The notes under the pieces were generated by a model. That model did no database searches and had not been told where the DNA came from. It was given only the letters and a program-made list of their open reading frames with translations. Positions 7,702 through 15,065 of a stretch of DNA of 64,000 bases are shown here, piece by piece. Position numbers and translations under genes: made by a program. Numbering within the stretch: the first letter of the stretch is position 1; each line of letters opens with the position of its first letter. The stretch is from Pseudomonas extremaustralis (lineage in GTDB: Bacteria; Pseudomonadota; Gammaproteobacteria; Pseudomonadales; Pseudomonadaceae): assembly GCF_900102035.1 (NCBI RefSeq), contig NZ_LT629689.1, positions 620,001 through 684,000 on the forward strand, given 5' to 3'.

Positions 7702-7875
7702 ATGGCAACCGTTTACGAAGTAACCATTGATGGCGGCTCTCGTGTCGAGACCGTAAAGGGCGACCACATGTATGTAGAGCGTGAGCACTTGATTATCGAA
7801 GACGGCAAAGGTGTTTCCGTGGCCATCTTCGCCACGTTCAACTCCGTGATCGCTAAGCCAGTAGAGCAAGAGTAA
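7702..7875 (+). CDS. 57-residue phage protein
   Basis: A short frame (MATVYEVTIDGGSRVE onwards) with GAGGG six bases before its ATG. It appears to be a small beta-rich protein (IIEDGKGVSVAIFATF). The family is unknown. It directly follows the copy-2 inverted repeat, which may control it. Confidence 0.6.
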   Translation: MATVYEVTIDGGSRVETVKGDHMYVEREHLIIEDGKGVSVAIFATFNSVIAKPVEQE

Positions 7876-7879
7876 CGAT

Positions 7880-8044
7880 ATGGGCCACACAACCATTACC
7901 TGCAAGATCACCATGCGCTGGTGGCTTCGTGTGTATCTGGACTGCGTGGTGTTCACGGCCAACATCACCGGACTTAATCCTGACTGGGACAAGGTTCGCT
8001 ACTGGGTTGGTCGAGGCATGAAGATAACCCTTTGTAGTAAGTGA
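7880..8044 (+). CDS. 54-residue phage protein
   Basis: A short frame (MGHTTITCKITMRWWLRVYL onwards) 4 bases after the previous gene and running into the terminase small-subunit region. It has a hydrophobic, Trp-rich N-terminal half. A membrane location is possible but not certain. Confidence 0.55.
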   Translation: MGHTTITCKITMRWWLRVYLDCVVFTANITGLNPDWDKVRYWVGRGMKITLCSK

Positions 8045-8052
8045 GATTAACA

Positions 8053-8613
8053 ATGGCATTGACCCCGAAGCAGGAGGCCTTCTGCCTGACCTACCTGAAG
8101 ACGGGTAACGCCAGCGAGGCTTACAGGCAAGCGTATAGCGCTGCCAACATGAAGCCCGAGACCATCAACAACAAGGCCAGCTCCTTGCTCAAGAAGGGCG
8201 AGATTGGGGCGAGGCTTGAACAACTCAACCAATCGGCTGTCACTGACTCCGTGATGACCCGTCAGCGCGCCCTGGAGCGTTTGAGCCTGATTGCCGAGAC
8301 GTCCATCACCGACATCCTCGAGTTTGACCAGCGCGAGATTGACGGGCCAGAAGGCCCTGTCAGCGAAACCATCTGGCGGATGAAGGACAGCGTCGAGATC
8401 CCAGAAGTGGCAGCGGCCACCATCAAGTCGGTGACCATGACCAAGTTCGGCCCGAAGATCGAGATGTACGACCGACTGAGCGCGATTCAGCAACTCGCCA
8501 GGATGCAAGGCTGGGAGTCGGCGCAGAAGCACGACCACACCAGCAGTGACGGCAGCATGAGCCCCAAAGGGAAGTCGCTGGATGACTTCTACGCCGGCGA
8601 TGTACCAGCTTAA
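8053..8613 (+). CDS. Terminase small subunit
   Basis: A 186-residue protein with the helix-turn-helix N-terminus typical of small terminases (MALTPKQEAFCLTYLKTGNA, then AYRQAY and ASSLLKKGEI) and a central oligomerisation region. It recognises the packaging site and feeds DNA to the large subunit. The ATG at 8053 gives the conserved N-terminus; a GTG at 8041 is in frame. Confidence 0.9.
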   Translation: MALTPKQEAFCLTYLKTGNASEAYRQAYSAANMKPETINNKASSLLKKGEIGARLEQLNQSAVTDSVMTRQRALERLSLIAETSITDILEFDQREIDGPEGPVSETIWRMKDSVEIPEVAAATIKSVTMTKFGPKIEMYDRLSAIQQLARMQGWESAQKHDHTSSDGSMSPKGKSLDDFYAGDVPA

Positions 8614-9943
8614 CCCGAACCTTCGTGAGTTTTGGCGGATCAGGAAGCCGTACAAGCTTCTGAAGGGTGGGCGGTTCTCCTCGAAGACCCAAGACGCGGG
8701 CGGCATGGCTGCCTTCCTGGCTCGCAACTACACGGTGAAGTTTCTCTGCATTCGCCAATTTCAGAACCGTATCGCCGACTCGGTGTATACGGTCATCAAG
8801 GAAAAGATCAATCAGGCCTGTTGGGCGGATGAGTTTGATATCGGCGTATCGTCGATCAAGCACCGCACGACGGGCTCTGAGTTCTTGTTCTACGGCATCG
8901 CCAGGAACCTGAACGACATCAAGGGTACTGAGGGTGTCGACATTTGCTGGATCGAGGAGGGCGAAGGTCTGACCGAGGAGCAGTGGGCTGTCATCGACCC
9001 GACGATTCGTAAAGAGGGGTCGGAAATCTGGATTCTCTGGAACCCGGACCTGATGACGGATTTCGTGCAGGCCAAACTGCCGAAGCTGCTTGGCGACGAC
9101 TGTGTCATCAAGCACATCAACTACGCCGACAACCCGTTTCTATCCGATACCGCGCGCGCCAAGGCTGAGCGGCTGAAAGAGGCTGACCAGGAGTCGTACA
9201 ACCACATCTACCTGGGTCAGCCGCGCACCAACGACGACGCAGCTGTAATCAAGTTCTCATGGGTGGAGGCGTGCGTTAACGCTCACCTAAAGCTTGGGAT
9301 GAGCCTGTCCGGTGCGCGAGCGGTTGGTTATGACGTGGCGGACAGTGGTGACGACAGCAACGCCTGCGCGATCTTTGATGGGGCGCTCTGTCATGACTTG
9401 GACGAGTGGAAGGCTGGCGAGGATGAGCTGAATGAGTCAGCCATGCGCGCCTGGGCTCACGTCAAGGGCGGTAGGCTGATCTACGACAGTATCGGCAACG
9501 GTGCGCACGTAGGCTCAACCCTGAAAGCCGCCAGGGCCGTACAGCGCTACTACAAGTTCAATGCCGCCGGGGCAATCATCAATCCTGAAAAGGAATACGC
9601 CCCGAAGATCAAGAACAAGGACAAGTTCGAGAACCTGAAGGCGCAGGCCTGGCAGGACGTGGCTGACCGCATGCGCAACACGTTCAATGCAGTCACGAAG
9701 GGGCAGAAGTTCAAGCCATCTGAGCTGATCAGCATTACGGGTGATCTGCGCAAGCTCGAACAACTGAAGCTCGAGCTGTCCACGCCACGCAAGCGCTACA
9801 GCAAGCGCGGCCTGGATATGGTCGAGACCAAGGATGAACTGGCAAAGCGCGGCGTCGCATCCCCCAACCTGGCTGATGCATTCGTTATGGGTGCATGTCC
9901 GCACCTGGTAGCAAACGGAAGACCTATCCGCGACCTCCTATGA
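8600..9943 (+). CDS. Terminase large subunit
   Basis: A 447-residue Terminase_3-type (PBSX-like) packaging motor. The Walker A-like motif is KGGRFSSKT (22-30) and Walker B is VDICWIEEGE (112-121). The C-terminal RNase H-like nuclease starts with VGYDVAD. It overlaps the small subunit by 14 bases. A start at 8582 (6 codons longer) has a somewhat better upstream purine stretch and cannot be ruled out. Confidence 0.92.
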   Translation: MYQLNPNLREFWRIRKPYKLLKGGRFSSKTQDAGGMAAFLARNYTVKFLCIRQFQNRIADSVYTVIKEKINQACWADEFDIGVSSIKHRTTGSEFLFYGIARNLNDIKGTEGVDICWIEEGEGLTEEQWAVIDPTIRKEGSEIWILWNPDLMTDFVQAKLPKLLGDDCVIKHINYADNPFLSDTARAKAERLKEADQESYNHIYLGQPRTNDDAAVIKFSWVEACVNAHLKLGMSLSGARAVGYDVADSGDDSNACAIFDGALCHDLDEWKAGEDELNESAMRAWAHVKGGRLIYDSIGNGAHVGSTLKAARAVQRYYKFNAAGAIINPEKEYAPKIKNKDKFENLKAQAWQDVADRMRNTFNAVTKGQKFKPSELISITGDLRKLEQLKLELSTPRKRYSKRGLDMVETKDELAKRGVASPNLADAFVMGACPHLVANGRPIRDLL

Positions 9944-9958
9944 CCAATTGGTGAATAC

Positions 9959-11332
9959 ATGAGCAAGAAGGGCTTAGTGCCAGCAGACAAAAAGCTGGGC
10001 AAAGCCCTTGTTCGGGCCGCTCAGAAGTATGAGGCATCCATCAAGTCGTCGAGTGATGGCCTGGTGAACGTCGTGTCCGGCCTGGGCACCCAGAAGGCCA
10101 AGCGCTCTCACAACCAGTTCCAATATGGGTTCCTGAACGACTTCCAGCAGTTGGATGCGGCATACCAGACCAGCTGGCTTGCCCGGGCGATCGTTGATTA
10201 CCCGGCCGAGGACATGACCCGCGAGTGGCGCACCCTCAAGTGCGATGATGCGGACGTGATCCGGGCCGAGGAAGACCGGTTGAACCTGCCGGCCATGGTC
10301 AGCGAGGCAACCAGCTGGGCGCGCCTTTACGGCGGCGCTGGCATCCTCATGCTGACCAACCAGGACCTGACCAAGCCGCTCAAACCGGAGAAGATCAAGA
10401 AGGGCGACCTTTACCGCCTGCTGGTGATCGACCGCTTCGACATGACGGCGATGAACATGAACCAGTCGAACATCCTGGCCGCGAACTACTTGCAGCCGGA
10501 GTTCTACACCATCTCCGCCGGCGCCCAGCAGATCCACTGGACGCACTTCGCCCGCTTCGCCGGTGCCAAGCTGCCACGCCGCCAGCGCGCACAGACGCAG
10601 GGCTGGGGCGACTCAGAGCTGCGCAAGTGCCTCGACGACGTGATGGACATCGTAGCCAGCAAGGACGGCATCGCCGAGCTGATGCAGGAAGCGAACGTCG
10701 ACATCATCAAGCGTGTCGGCCTCTCGGATGAGCTGGCCAGCGATCAGGACGACGCTATCACGGCGCGTTATGCCCTGTTCAGCATGATGAAGTCCTCGAT
10801 CAACCTGGCGCTGCTGGATGACGAAGAGACCTACGACCGCAAGACCCTGGATCTGTCCGGGGTGGCGCCGGTGCTCGACCTGCTCATGACATGGATCGCC
10901 GGCGCTGCTGGTATCCCGGTGACGCGCCTGTTTGGCGAGTCGGCCAAGGGCCTTGGAAACACCGGTGAGGGCGATGACACCAACTACCACAACCATCTGT
11001 CATCGAAGCGCCTGACCCAGATTGATCCAGGCCTTCGCCAGCTGGATGAGGTGATGGTGCGCTCGGCCACCGGTCAGTGGATCGAAGACTTCAACTACGT
11101 CTGGAACCCGTTCAAGCAGCCAGACCTGGTGCAGATCGCCCAGGCCAACAAGGCCAACGCTGAGACGGACATCGCCTACAAGGATGCTGGCGTGATCACC
11201 ACCAGCCAGATCCAACGAAAGTTGCAGGCCCAGGAGCTCTACCAGTTCGACGACGACAAGATCGAAGCGCTGGAGGCTGATGAGGACCTGGAGATGTTCA
11301 ACGATCCGCCTGGTAGTGAAGGTGATGAGTGA
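9959..11332 (+). CDS. Portal protein, DUF1073 type
   Basis: A 457-residue protein of the DUF1073 portal family (WLARAIVDYPAEDMTREWR near the start; GIPVTRLFGESAKGLGNTGE near residue 325). It should form the dodecameric vertex through which DNA is packaged. The position right after terminase and before the MuF protein agrees. Some databases label this family with the Acb1 anti-CBASS name, which here probably does not mean an anti-defence activity. Confidence 0.88.
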   Translation: MSKKGLVPADKKLGKALVRAAQKYEASIKSSSDGLVNVVSGLGTQKAKRSHNQFQYGFLNDFQQLDAAYQTSWLARAIVDYPAEDMTREWRTLKCDDADVIRAEEDRLNLPAMVSEATSWARLYGGAGILMLTNQDLTKPLKPEKIKKGDLYRLLVIDRFDMTAMNMNQSNILAANYLQPEFYTISAGAQQIHWTHFARFAGAKLPRRQRAQTQGWGDSELRKCLDDVMDIVASKDGIAELMQEANVDIIKRVGLSDELASDQDDAITARYALFSMMKSSINLALLDDEETYDRKTLDLSGVAPVLDLLMTWIAGAAGIPVTRLFGESAKGLGNTGEGDDTNYHNHLSSKRLTQIDPGLRQLDEVMVRSATGQWIEDFNYVWNPFKQPDLVQIAQANKANAETDIAYKDAGVITTSQIQRKLQAQELYQFDDDKIEALEADEDLEMFNDPPGSEGDE

Positions 11333-11580
11333 TGCCCGAGCAAATGCCAGTGATGAGTCATCCTAGCATCAAGTCAATACCGATGGCGATGCTTGAGCCA
11401 TTCAGGCGCCAGGCGATGAAGAACCACGGACAGACCCTGGAGCGACTTGCCGAGCGTGGCGGCCTGTGTGCCTCTGAGGTTTTGTCGATCATGGATGGGA
11501 TTGGCTGGGGTAGGGTCAAAAACTGCCCCGAAAATGATGCGCTGCTGGTCCGCAGGATCGAAGCGTGGGGCAAGAGGTAG
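11332..11580 (+). CDS. Small phage protein, unknown function
   Basis: An 82-residue protein starting MPEQMPVMSHPSIKSIPMAM at 11332, with its ATG overlapping the portal stop. Its sequence resembles small helical proteins found between portal and MuF genes in Pseudomonas prophages. The function is unknown. Confidence 0.65.
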   Translation: MPEQMPVMSHPSIKSIPMAMLEPFRRQAMKNHGQTLERLAERGGLCASEVLSIMDGIGWGRVKNCPENDALLVRRIEAWGKR

Positions 11581-11583
11581 CTC

Positions 11584-13374
11584 ATGAACATGATCGGCAT
11601 CCAGTACAACGCCAAGCTGCAGCGGCTGGTCAAGCAGATCAAAGCGGACATCGCCAAGGAGGTGATGCCGCTGGTTCGCCAGCTTGCGCCGGAGTACACG
11701 CAGGACGCGGTGGCCACGACTGACGCCTGGTCGGACCTTATCAGCAACGCCATGTCGTTCCTGTTCAGCAAGTGGCAAAACGAAAGGGTCAGCGCTGGCG
11801 CCAGCAGGATAGCCGGAGAGTTCGTTCAGTCGTCGCTCAAGAAGTCAGAGCGCGACCTGAAGAAGTCGGCCGGCATTGACGTGTTCGGCGGCAACAGCGC
11901 GCTTCAGGACTACCTGAAGGCCTCCGCACAGCAGAACGCCCAGCTCATCAAGTCGATCCCTGCCAAGTATCTCGAAGAGGTGCAAACGCTGGTGATGGCA
12001 AACATGCGCTCCGGCATGCGGCCTGGCTTCATCGAGAAGGTGCTGCAGGAACAGTTCGGCGTGACGCAGCGCCGGGCCAAGATGATCGCCCGCGACCAGA
12101 CTTCGAAGATCCAGGGCGAGCTGGCCGAGAAGCAGCAGAAGGGCGCCGGCTTCGAGTACTTCCAGTGGATTGACTCCGACGACCAGCGCGTCCGGCACCG
12201 CCACCACGAGATCGCCAACAAGGTCACCGCCTACGGGAAAGGGATCTACCGCTGGGACGACCTGCCGCTGAGCGACAAGGGCGTTCCGATCAAGCCTGGC
12301 TCCGATTACCAGTGCTTCCCCGGCGACTCACCAGTAAACGTCTTTTACGGTGCAAGAAAAGCGTTTAGGCACGCTTATCGAGGCGAATTGACCAGACTCG
12401 TTTCTGACTCTGGCGAAGAGATCGTATGTACACCGAACCACCCTGTGCTGACTGATAGGGGATATGTCGCGGCTCAAATGATCAATGTGGGCGATTACAT
12501 CGTCCATGTTCCCGATCAGGCCATCCGCACCCCGAACGGAGAGGCACAGAGTTCGAATGTTGAATTCAGCAAACTTTTTGAAGCGTTTCAGCTGATCGGG
12601 ATTGTTGGTGAACCTGTCCGTGCTCTCGGTGGTGATTTCCACGGCGACGCTATTGCCGACGAGGAAATCAATGTTGTAGCCCTCGACTGGGTACTGCCAG
12701 ACGAATTCGACGCCGCGAAGTCGAAGAGCTTCTTCGAACTCTTTTTCGCCAGCGCCGACGAGATGCTCGTATCGGCTGGCAGCTCTGGTTATGGCGATCT
12801 TTTCCCGGTGCTCAAGGGGCTTACTCTTGCCCCTGACAGCATCGTGAGCGGCGCGTGCAAGCTCCTTTCTGTCGTGAGCACTGGTTTTGCTCATGCGCAG
12901 CAGCATGCCCTCTCGTCGATTGGGCTGCTGTATTCCAGCCTCATTGAGGACGCGGACGATGACGTTTCTGGATGTCTGGAGTTTTTCAGCGACTGCTTTA
13001 ACGCTGAATCCGGCATCAATCATAGACTTGATCTGTTCAAGCGGTATGTCCTGGCGATTGTGCGCCACGCTTTTGGTGGCGGGGATCGTGAGACCCCTGG
13101 CGCGGATCGCTTTGCTGAGGTTGTCGGGGTTGCACCCAAGCATCTCCCCGACTCTCTTCAGGCTATTTCCCTGGAGTGCCAGTTGGTGCGCGTGGCTAAC
13201 AAATTCATCAGTGAATTTAATGGTCATGTCTACAACCTGGAAATGGGGGAGGGGCTATACGTTGCGCATAGTATAGCCGTTAGTAACTGCCGATGCATCG
13301 CGCTCCCAGTGAGCGCGCGCGAGGTCAAGGCCAACCAAGACGCAGGCCGCACAGCGCCGGGCGTTCTTCGCTAA
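11584..13374 (+). CDS. MuF-like minor head protein interrupted by an intein
   Basis: The 596-residue precursor consists of extein residues 1-243 and 569-596 around a 325-residue intein (244-568). The extein is a Mu gpF-like head morphogenesis protein (GVTQRRAKMIARDQTSKI, then WIDSDDQRVRHRHHEI and the C-terminal PGSDYQ/CRCIALPV). This family helps build the procapsid and may be injected with DNA. The intein sits exactly before the conserved CRC motif, a functional site and typical intein target. Splicing would give a 271-residue protein. A 299-codon gene runs antisense through the intein. Confidence 0.9.
   Translation: MNMIGIQYNAKLQRLVKQIKADIAKEVMPLVRQLAPEYTQDAVATTDAWSDLISNAMSFLFSKWQNERVSAGASRIAGEFVQSSLKKSERDLKKSAGIDVFGGNSALQDYLKASAQQNAQLIKSIPAKYLEEVQTLVMANMRSGMRPGFIEKVLQEQFGVTQRRAKMIARDQTSKIQGELAEKQQKGAGFEYFQWIDSDDQRVRHRHHEIANKVTAYGKGIYRWDDLPLSDKGVPIKPGSDYQCFPGDSPVNVFYGARKAFRHAYRGELTRLVSDSGEEIVCTPNHPVLTDRGYVAAQMINVGDYIVHVPDQAIRTPNGEAQSSNVEFSKLFEAFQLIGIVGEPVRALGGDFHGDAIADEEINVVALDWVLPDEFDAAKSKSFFELFFASADEMLVSAGSSGYGDLFPVLKGLTLAPDSIVSGACKLLSVVSTGFAHAQQHALSSIGLLYSSLIEDADDDVSGCLEFFSDCFNAESGINHRLDLFKRYVLAIVRHAFGGGDRETPGADRFAEVVGVAPKHLPDSLQAISLECQLVRVANKFISEFNGHVYNLEMGEGLYVAHSIAVSNCRCIALPVSAREVKANQDAGRTAPGVLR
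12328..13227 (-). CDS. Antisense homing-endonuclease-like gene nested in the intein
   Basis: A 299-residue protein read leftward, wholly inside the intein DNA. Two helix-turn-helix units are at about 15-45 (GNSLKRVGEMLGCNPDNLSK) and 62-98 (FSVKAVAEKLQTSRNVIVRV). A basic linker leads to a nuclease-like core (about 158-255) with an acidic helix (GEKEFEEAL, 160-168), YNIDF (184-188) and VAVEI (194-198), the pattern of Vsr/DUF559-like PD-(D/E)XK enzymes. The last 47 residues overlap the intein block A-B coding region and may be incidental. The ribosome site is weak (AGG, about 10 bases upstream). Cleavage of intein-free MuF genes is the inferred role. Confidence 0.72.
   Translation of the reverse strand: MTIKFTDEFVSHAHQLALQGNSLKRVGEMLGCNPDNLSKAIRARGLTIPATKSVAHNRQDIPLEQIKSMIDAGFSVKAVAEKLQTSRNVIVRVLNEAGIQQPNRREGMLLRMSKTSAHDRKELARAAHDAVRGKSKPLEHREKIAITRAASRYEHLVGAGEKEFEEALRLRGVEFVWQYPVEGYNIDFLVGNSVAVEITTESTDRFTNNPDQLKRFKKFAEFNIRTLCLSVRGADGLIGNMDDVIAHIDHLSRDISPISQHRVVRCTYDLFARVRNESGQFASISVPKRFSCTVKDVYW
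13253..13278. promoter_or_regulatory. Inverted repeat at the intein end, upstream of the antisense gene
   Basis: Perfect 8-bp arms (GGCTATAC at 13253-13260, GTATAGCC at 13271-13278) with a 10-base loop. On the minus strand it includes TATACT, a possible -10 box about 45 bases before the antisense gene start. It may be a promoter or operator for that gene; no good -35 box is seen. Confidence 0.35.
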
Positions 13375-13399
13375 TTCATCCATCCCGCGAGGCCGCAAC

Positions 13400-14563
13400 A
13401 TGAAATGCACGGTTTTCGACCGGGCCGGGTATCGCATTACCCAGCGAGAGTACACAGACGAGGGCTTCCTCAAGGTTCCGGCCAGAGTGGCTCGCACCGG
13501 GATTCAGGAGTACCTGGCGCGCGAGCTTGGGCTCGACGGAGATCCGAACCGAATCGTCCGCGTGTACCGGCCGCCTGAAGAGGTTTTCGCGCCTGACTCG
13601 CTGAGTACCTACGACACCAGCGACATCACCAACGATCACCCGAAGGAGCTCGTCACGGCGGCGACCTACAGGGGTATCGCTGTTGGTGTGGTTCGAGGGC
13701 CTGGGCGCGAAGACGGCGACTTTGTTGCGGCAGACCTGATCGTCAAAGACCAGAAGACGATCAACGACATCAATGCCGGTAAATGCGAAGTCTCTGCCGG
13801 ATACACAGCCATCTATGTCTACGCGCCTGGATTCACGGCGGATGGACAGCCATACGACTACATCCAACGTGAAATCCGAATCAACCACGTTGCCATCGTA
13901 GATAGAGCAAGGGCGGGCGCGAATGCTCGCGTTTTTGACCACAACCCAGGAGGCAACACAATGCCTGTATTTATCACCACCGATAGCGGGCGCAGCGTTG
14001 ATGTTGCTGATCCTGCGAACGCCCAAGTGGTCGCCGACTCGTTCGACCGATTGCTGAAGCGCGCCACTGATGCGGAATCCAAGGCTGATAAGGCCCAGGC
14101 AACCGCTGACAAGGCAGCCGAAGATCTGGCCGAGGCCCGCAAGGCTTCTGGCGACGAGGCAATCAACGCTCGCGTCGTCCTGATCGGCAGCACCCAGGCC
14201 CAGGCCCGCAAGATCGCCGGCGACAGCTTCACCTGTGACAGCCTCGACGTGATCGAGATCAAGCGTGCCGCGCTGGCCGTCAAGCGTCCGAAAATGGCGT
14301 GGGGCGACAAGTCTGCCGGCTATGTCGAGTGCGCCTTTGACGCCGAGGCCGAGAAAGAGCCTGACGAAGACGACATGGACGAAGAAGGCAAGAAGAAGCC
14401 CAAGCCCGCTACTGGCGACACTGCCGCGCTCTTCGCCCAGTTCATGCAGTTGGCCAAGGACGGCGCAGCCACCACGGCGACCGCTGATGCCGCGCCGACC
14501 CCATACCAGCAGCACAAGCAGAAGCTGTCGGGCGCCCACAAACAACCCCAGAAAGGAGCCTGA
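13400..14563 (+). CDS. DUF2213 head protein, probable prohead protease-scaffold
   Basis: A 387-residue protein. Residues 1-180 are the DUF2213 domain (DSLSTYDTSDITNDHP, then GKCEVSAGYTAIY and RINHVAIVDRARAGANARV), which resembles the fold of prohead proteases. Residues 188-387 hold a coiled coil (about 212-255) and an acidic tail, as expected of a scaffold. An in-frame start with a strong ribosome site at 13961 could make the scaffold part alone. It lies between the MuF gene and the capsid genes. Confidence 0.85.
   Translation: MKCTVFDRAGYRITQREYTDEGFLKVPARVARTGIQEYLARELGLDGDPNRIVRVYRPPEEVFAPDSLSTYDTSDITNDHPKELVTAATYRGIAVGVVRGPGREDGDFVAADLIVKDQKTINDINAGKCEVSAGYTAIYVYAPGFTADGQPYDYIQREIRINHVAIVDRARAGANARVFDHNPGGNTMPVFITTDSGRSVDVADPANAQVVADSFDRLLKRATDAESKADKAQATADKAAEDLAEARKASGDEAINARVVLIGSTQAQARKIAGDSFTCDSLDVIEIKRAALAVKRPKMAWGDKSAGYVECAFDAEAEKEPDEDDMDEEGKKKPKPATGDTAALFAQFMQLAKDGAATTATADAAPTPYQQHKQKLSGAHKQPQKGA
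13961..14563 (+). CDS. Nested in-frame scaffold protein (internal start)
   Basis: ATG 13961 is codon 188 of the DUF2213 gene and is preceded by AGGAGG with a 7-base spacer. The 200-residue product (MPVFITTDSGRSVDVAD onwards) contains the coiled coil (FDRLLKRATDAESKADKA) and acidic C-terminus but not the protease-like domain. Lambda C/Nu3 is the model: a protease with a scaffold made from a start inside its gene. Expression is predicted from the ribosome site only. Confidence 0.6.
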   Translation: MPVFITTDSGRSVDVADPANAQVVADSFDRLLKRATDAESKADKAQATADKAAEDLAEARKASGDEAINARVVLIGSTQAQARKIAGDSFTCDSLDVIEIKRAALAVKRPKMAWGDKSAGYVECAFDAEAEKEPDEDDMDEEGKKKPKPATGDTAALFAQFMQLAKDGAATTATADAAPTPYQQHKQKLSGAHKQPQKGA

Positions 14564-14565
14564 CC

Positions 14566-15060
14566 ATGGCTGTTCAAGGTGGTAACGCACTCAATCACGG
14601 CGTCGCTTACGCAGGTATGGTCGCCGATGGCGAACTGTCCAACGCCGTCTCCAAAGTCAACAAAGGCACCGTGAACATCGCGTTCGGCCTGGGTGTCGTT
14701 ACCGATGGTGACGACGGCGCCAAGCTGCCTGTGGCAGGTTCCACTGCGGCCCAATTCATCGGCGTCGTGAAGCGCGAACTGAACCGCGCCTACACCGCTA
14801 CCGACGTGGTCGGCGCAGTCGCCAAGCGCGATATGTCGGTTGAGACCGTAGCGCCTATCTGGGTGACCGCCCGTGTCGCAGTCGCCAAGGATGACCCGGT
14901 GTATCTGGTCATCGGCGACGGCACCGGCACTAACCAGGGCCAGTTCTCGAACGTGGTCGGCGCTGCTGCAACCCTGGCCGTTCTGATCCCGAACGCCAAA
15001 TGGGTCAGCTCAGCCGGCGCCGGCGCGCTGGCTAAAATTTCTCTGAAGATCGGGGGCTAA
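14566..15060 (+). CDS. Capsid decoration (cement) protein
   Basis: A 164-residue protein just before the major capsid gene. The repeated beta-rich pattern (GVVTDGDDGAKLPVAGSTAA, then PIWVTARVAVAKDDPVYLVI) fits structural cement proteins that bind the outside of the shell. AGGAG precedes the start by a short spacer. Confidence 0.75.
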   Translation: MAVQGGNALNHGVAYAGMVADGELSNAVSKVNKGTVNIAFGLGVVTDGDDGAKLPVAGSTAAQFIGVVKRELNRAYTATDVVGAVAKRDMSVETVAPIWVTARVAVAKDDPVYLVIGDGTGTNQGQFSNVVGAAATLAVLIPNAKWVSSAGAGALAKISLKIGG

Positions 15061-15065
15061 TCGAC

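Larger units (their letters stand above)
12313..13287 (+). mobile_element. In-frame intein in the MuF head gene
   Basis: Intein residue 1 is Cys (CFPGDSPV, block A). Block B is TPNHPVLT with Thr40 and His43. The C-terminal part is GHVYNLEMGEGLYVAHS, ending in Ser324-Asn325 before Cys+1 of the extein. The penultimate residue is Ser, not the usual His. The stretch between the two splicing halves (about residues 75-290) matches no in-frame homing endonuclease and reads like the shadow of the opposite-strand gene. Confidence 0.88.

Noticed and set aside
12887..13276. Another rightward frame inside the intein region
   Set aside because: It has no splicing or nuclease motifs and lies in a third frame against two better-supported genes.
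13376..14590. Long leftward frame (404 codons) opposite the DUF2213 gene
   Set aside because: The product is a low-complexity shadow rich in Gly, Arg and Val. Unlike the antisense gene in the intein, it shows no domain motif.
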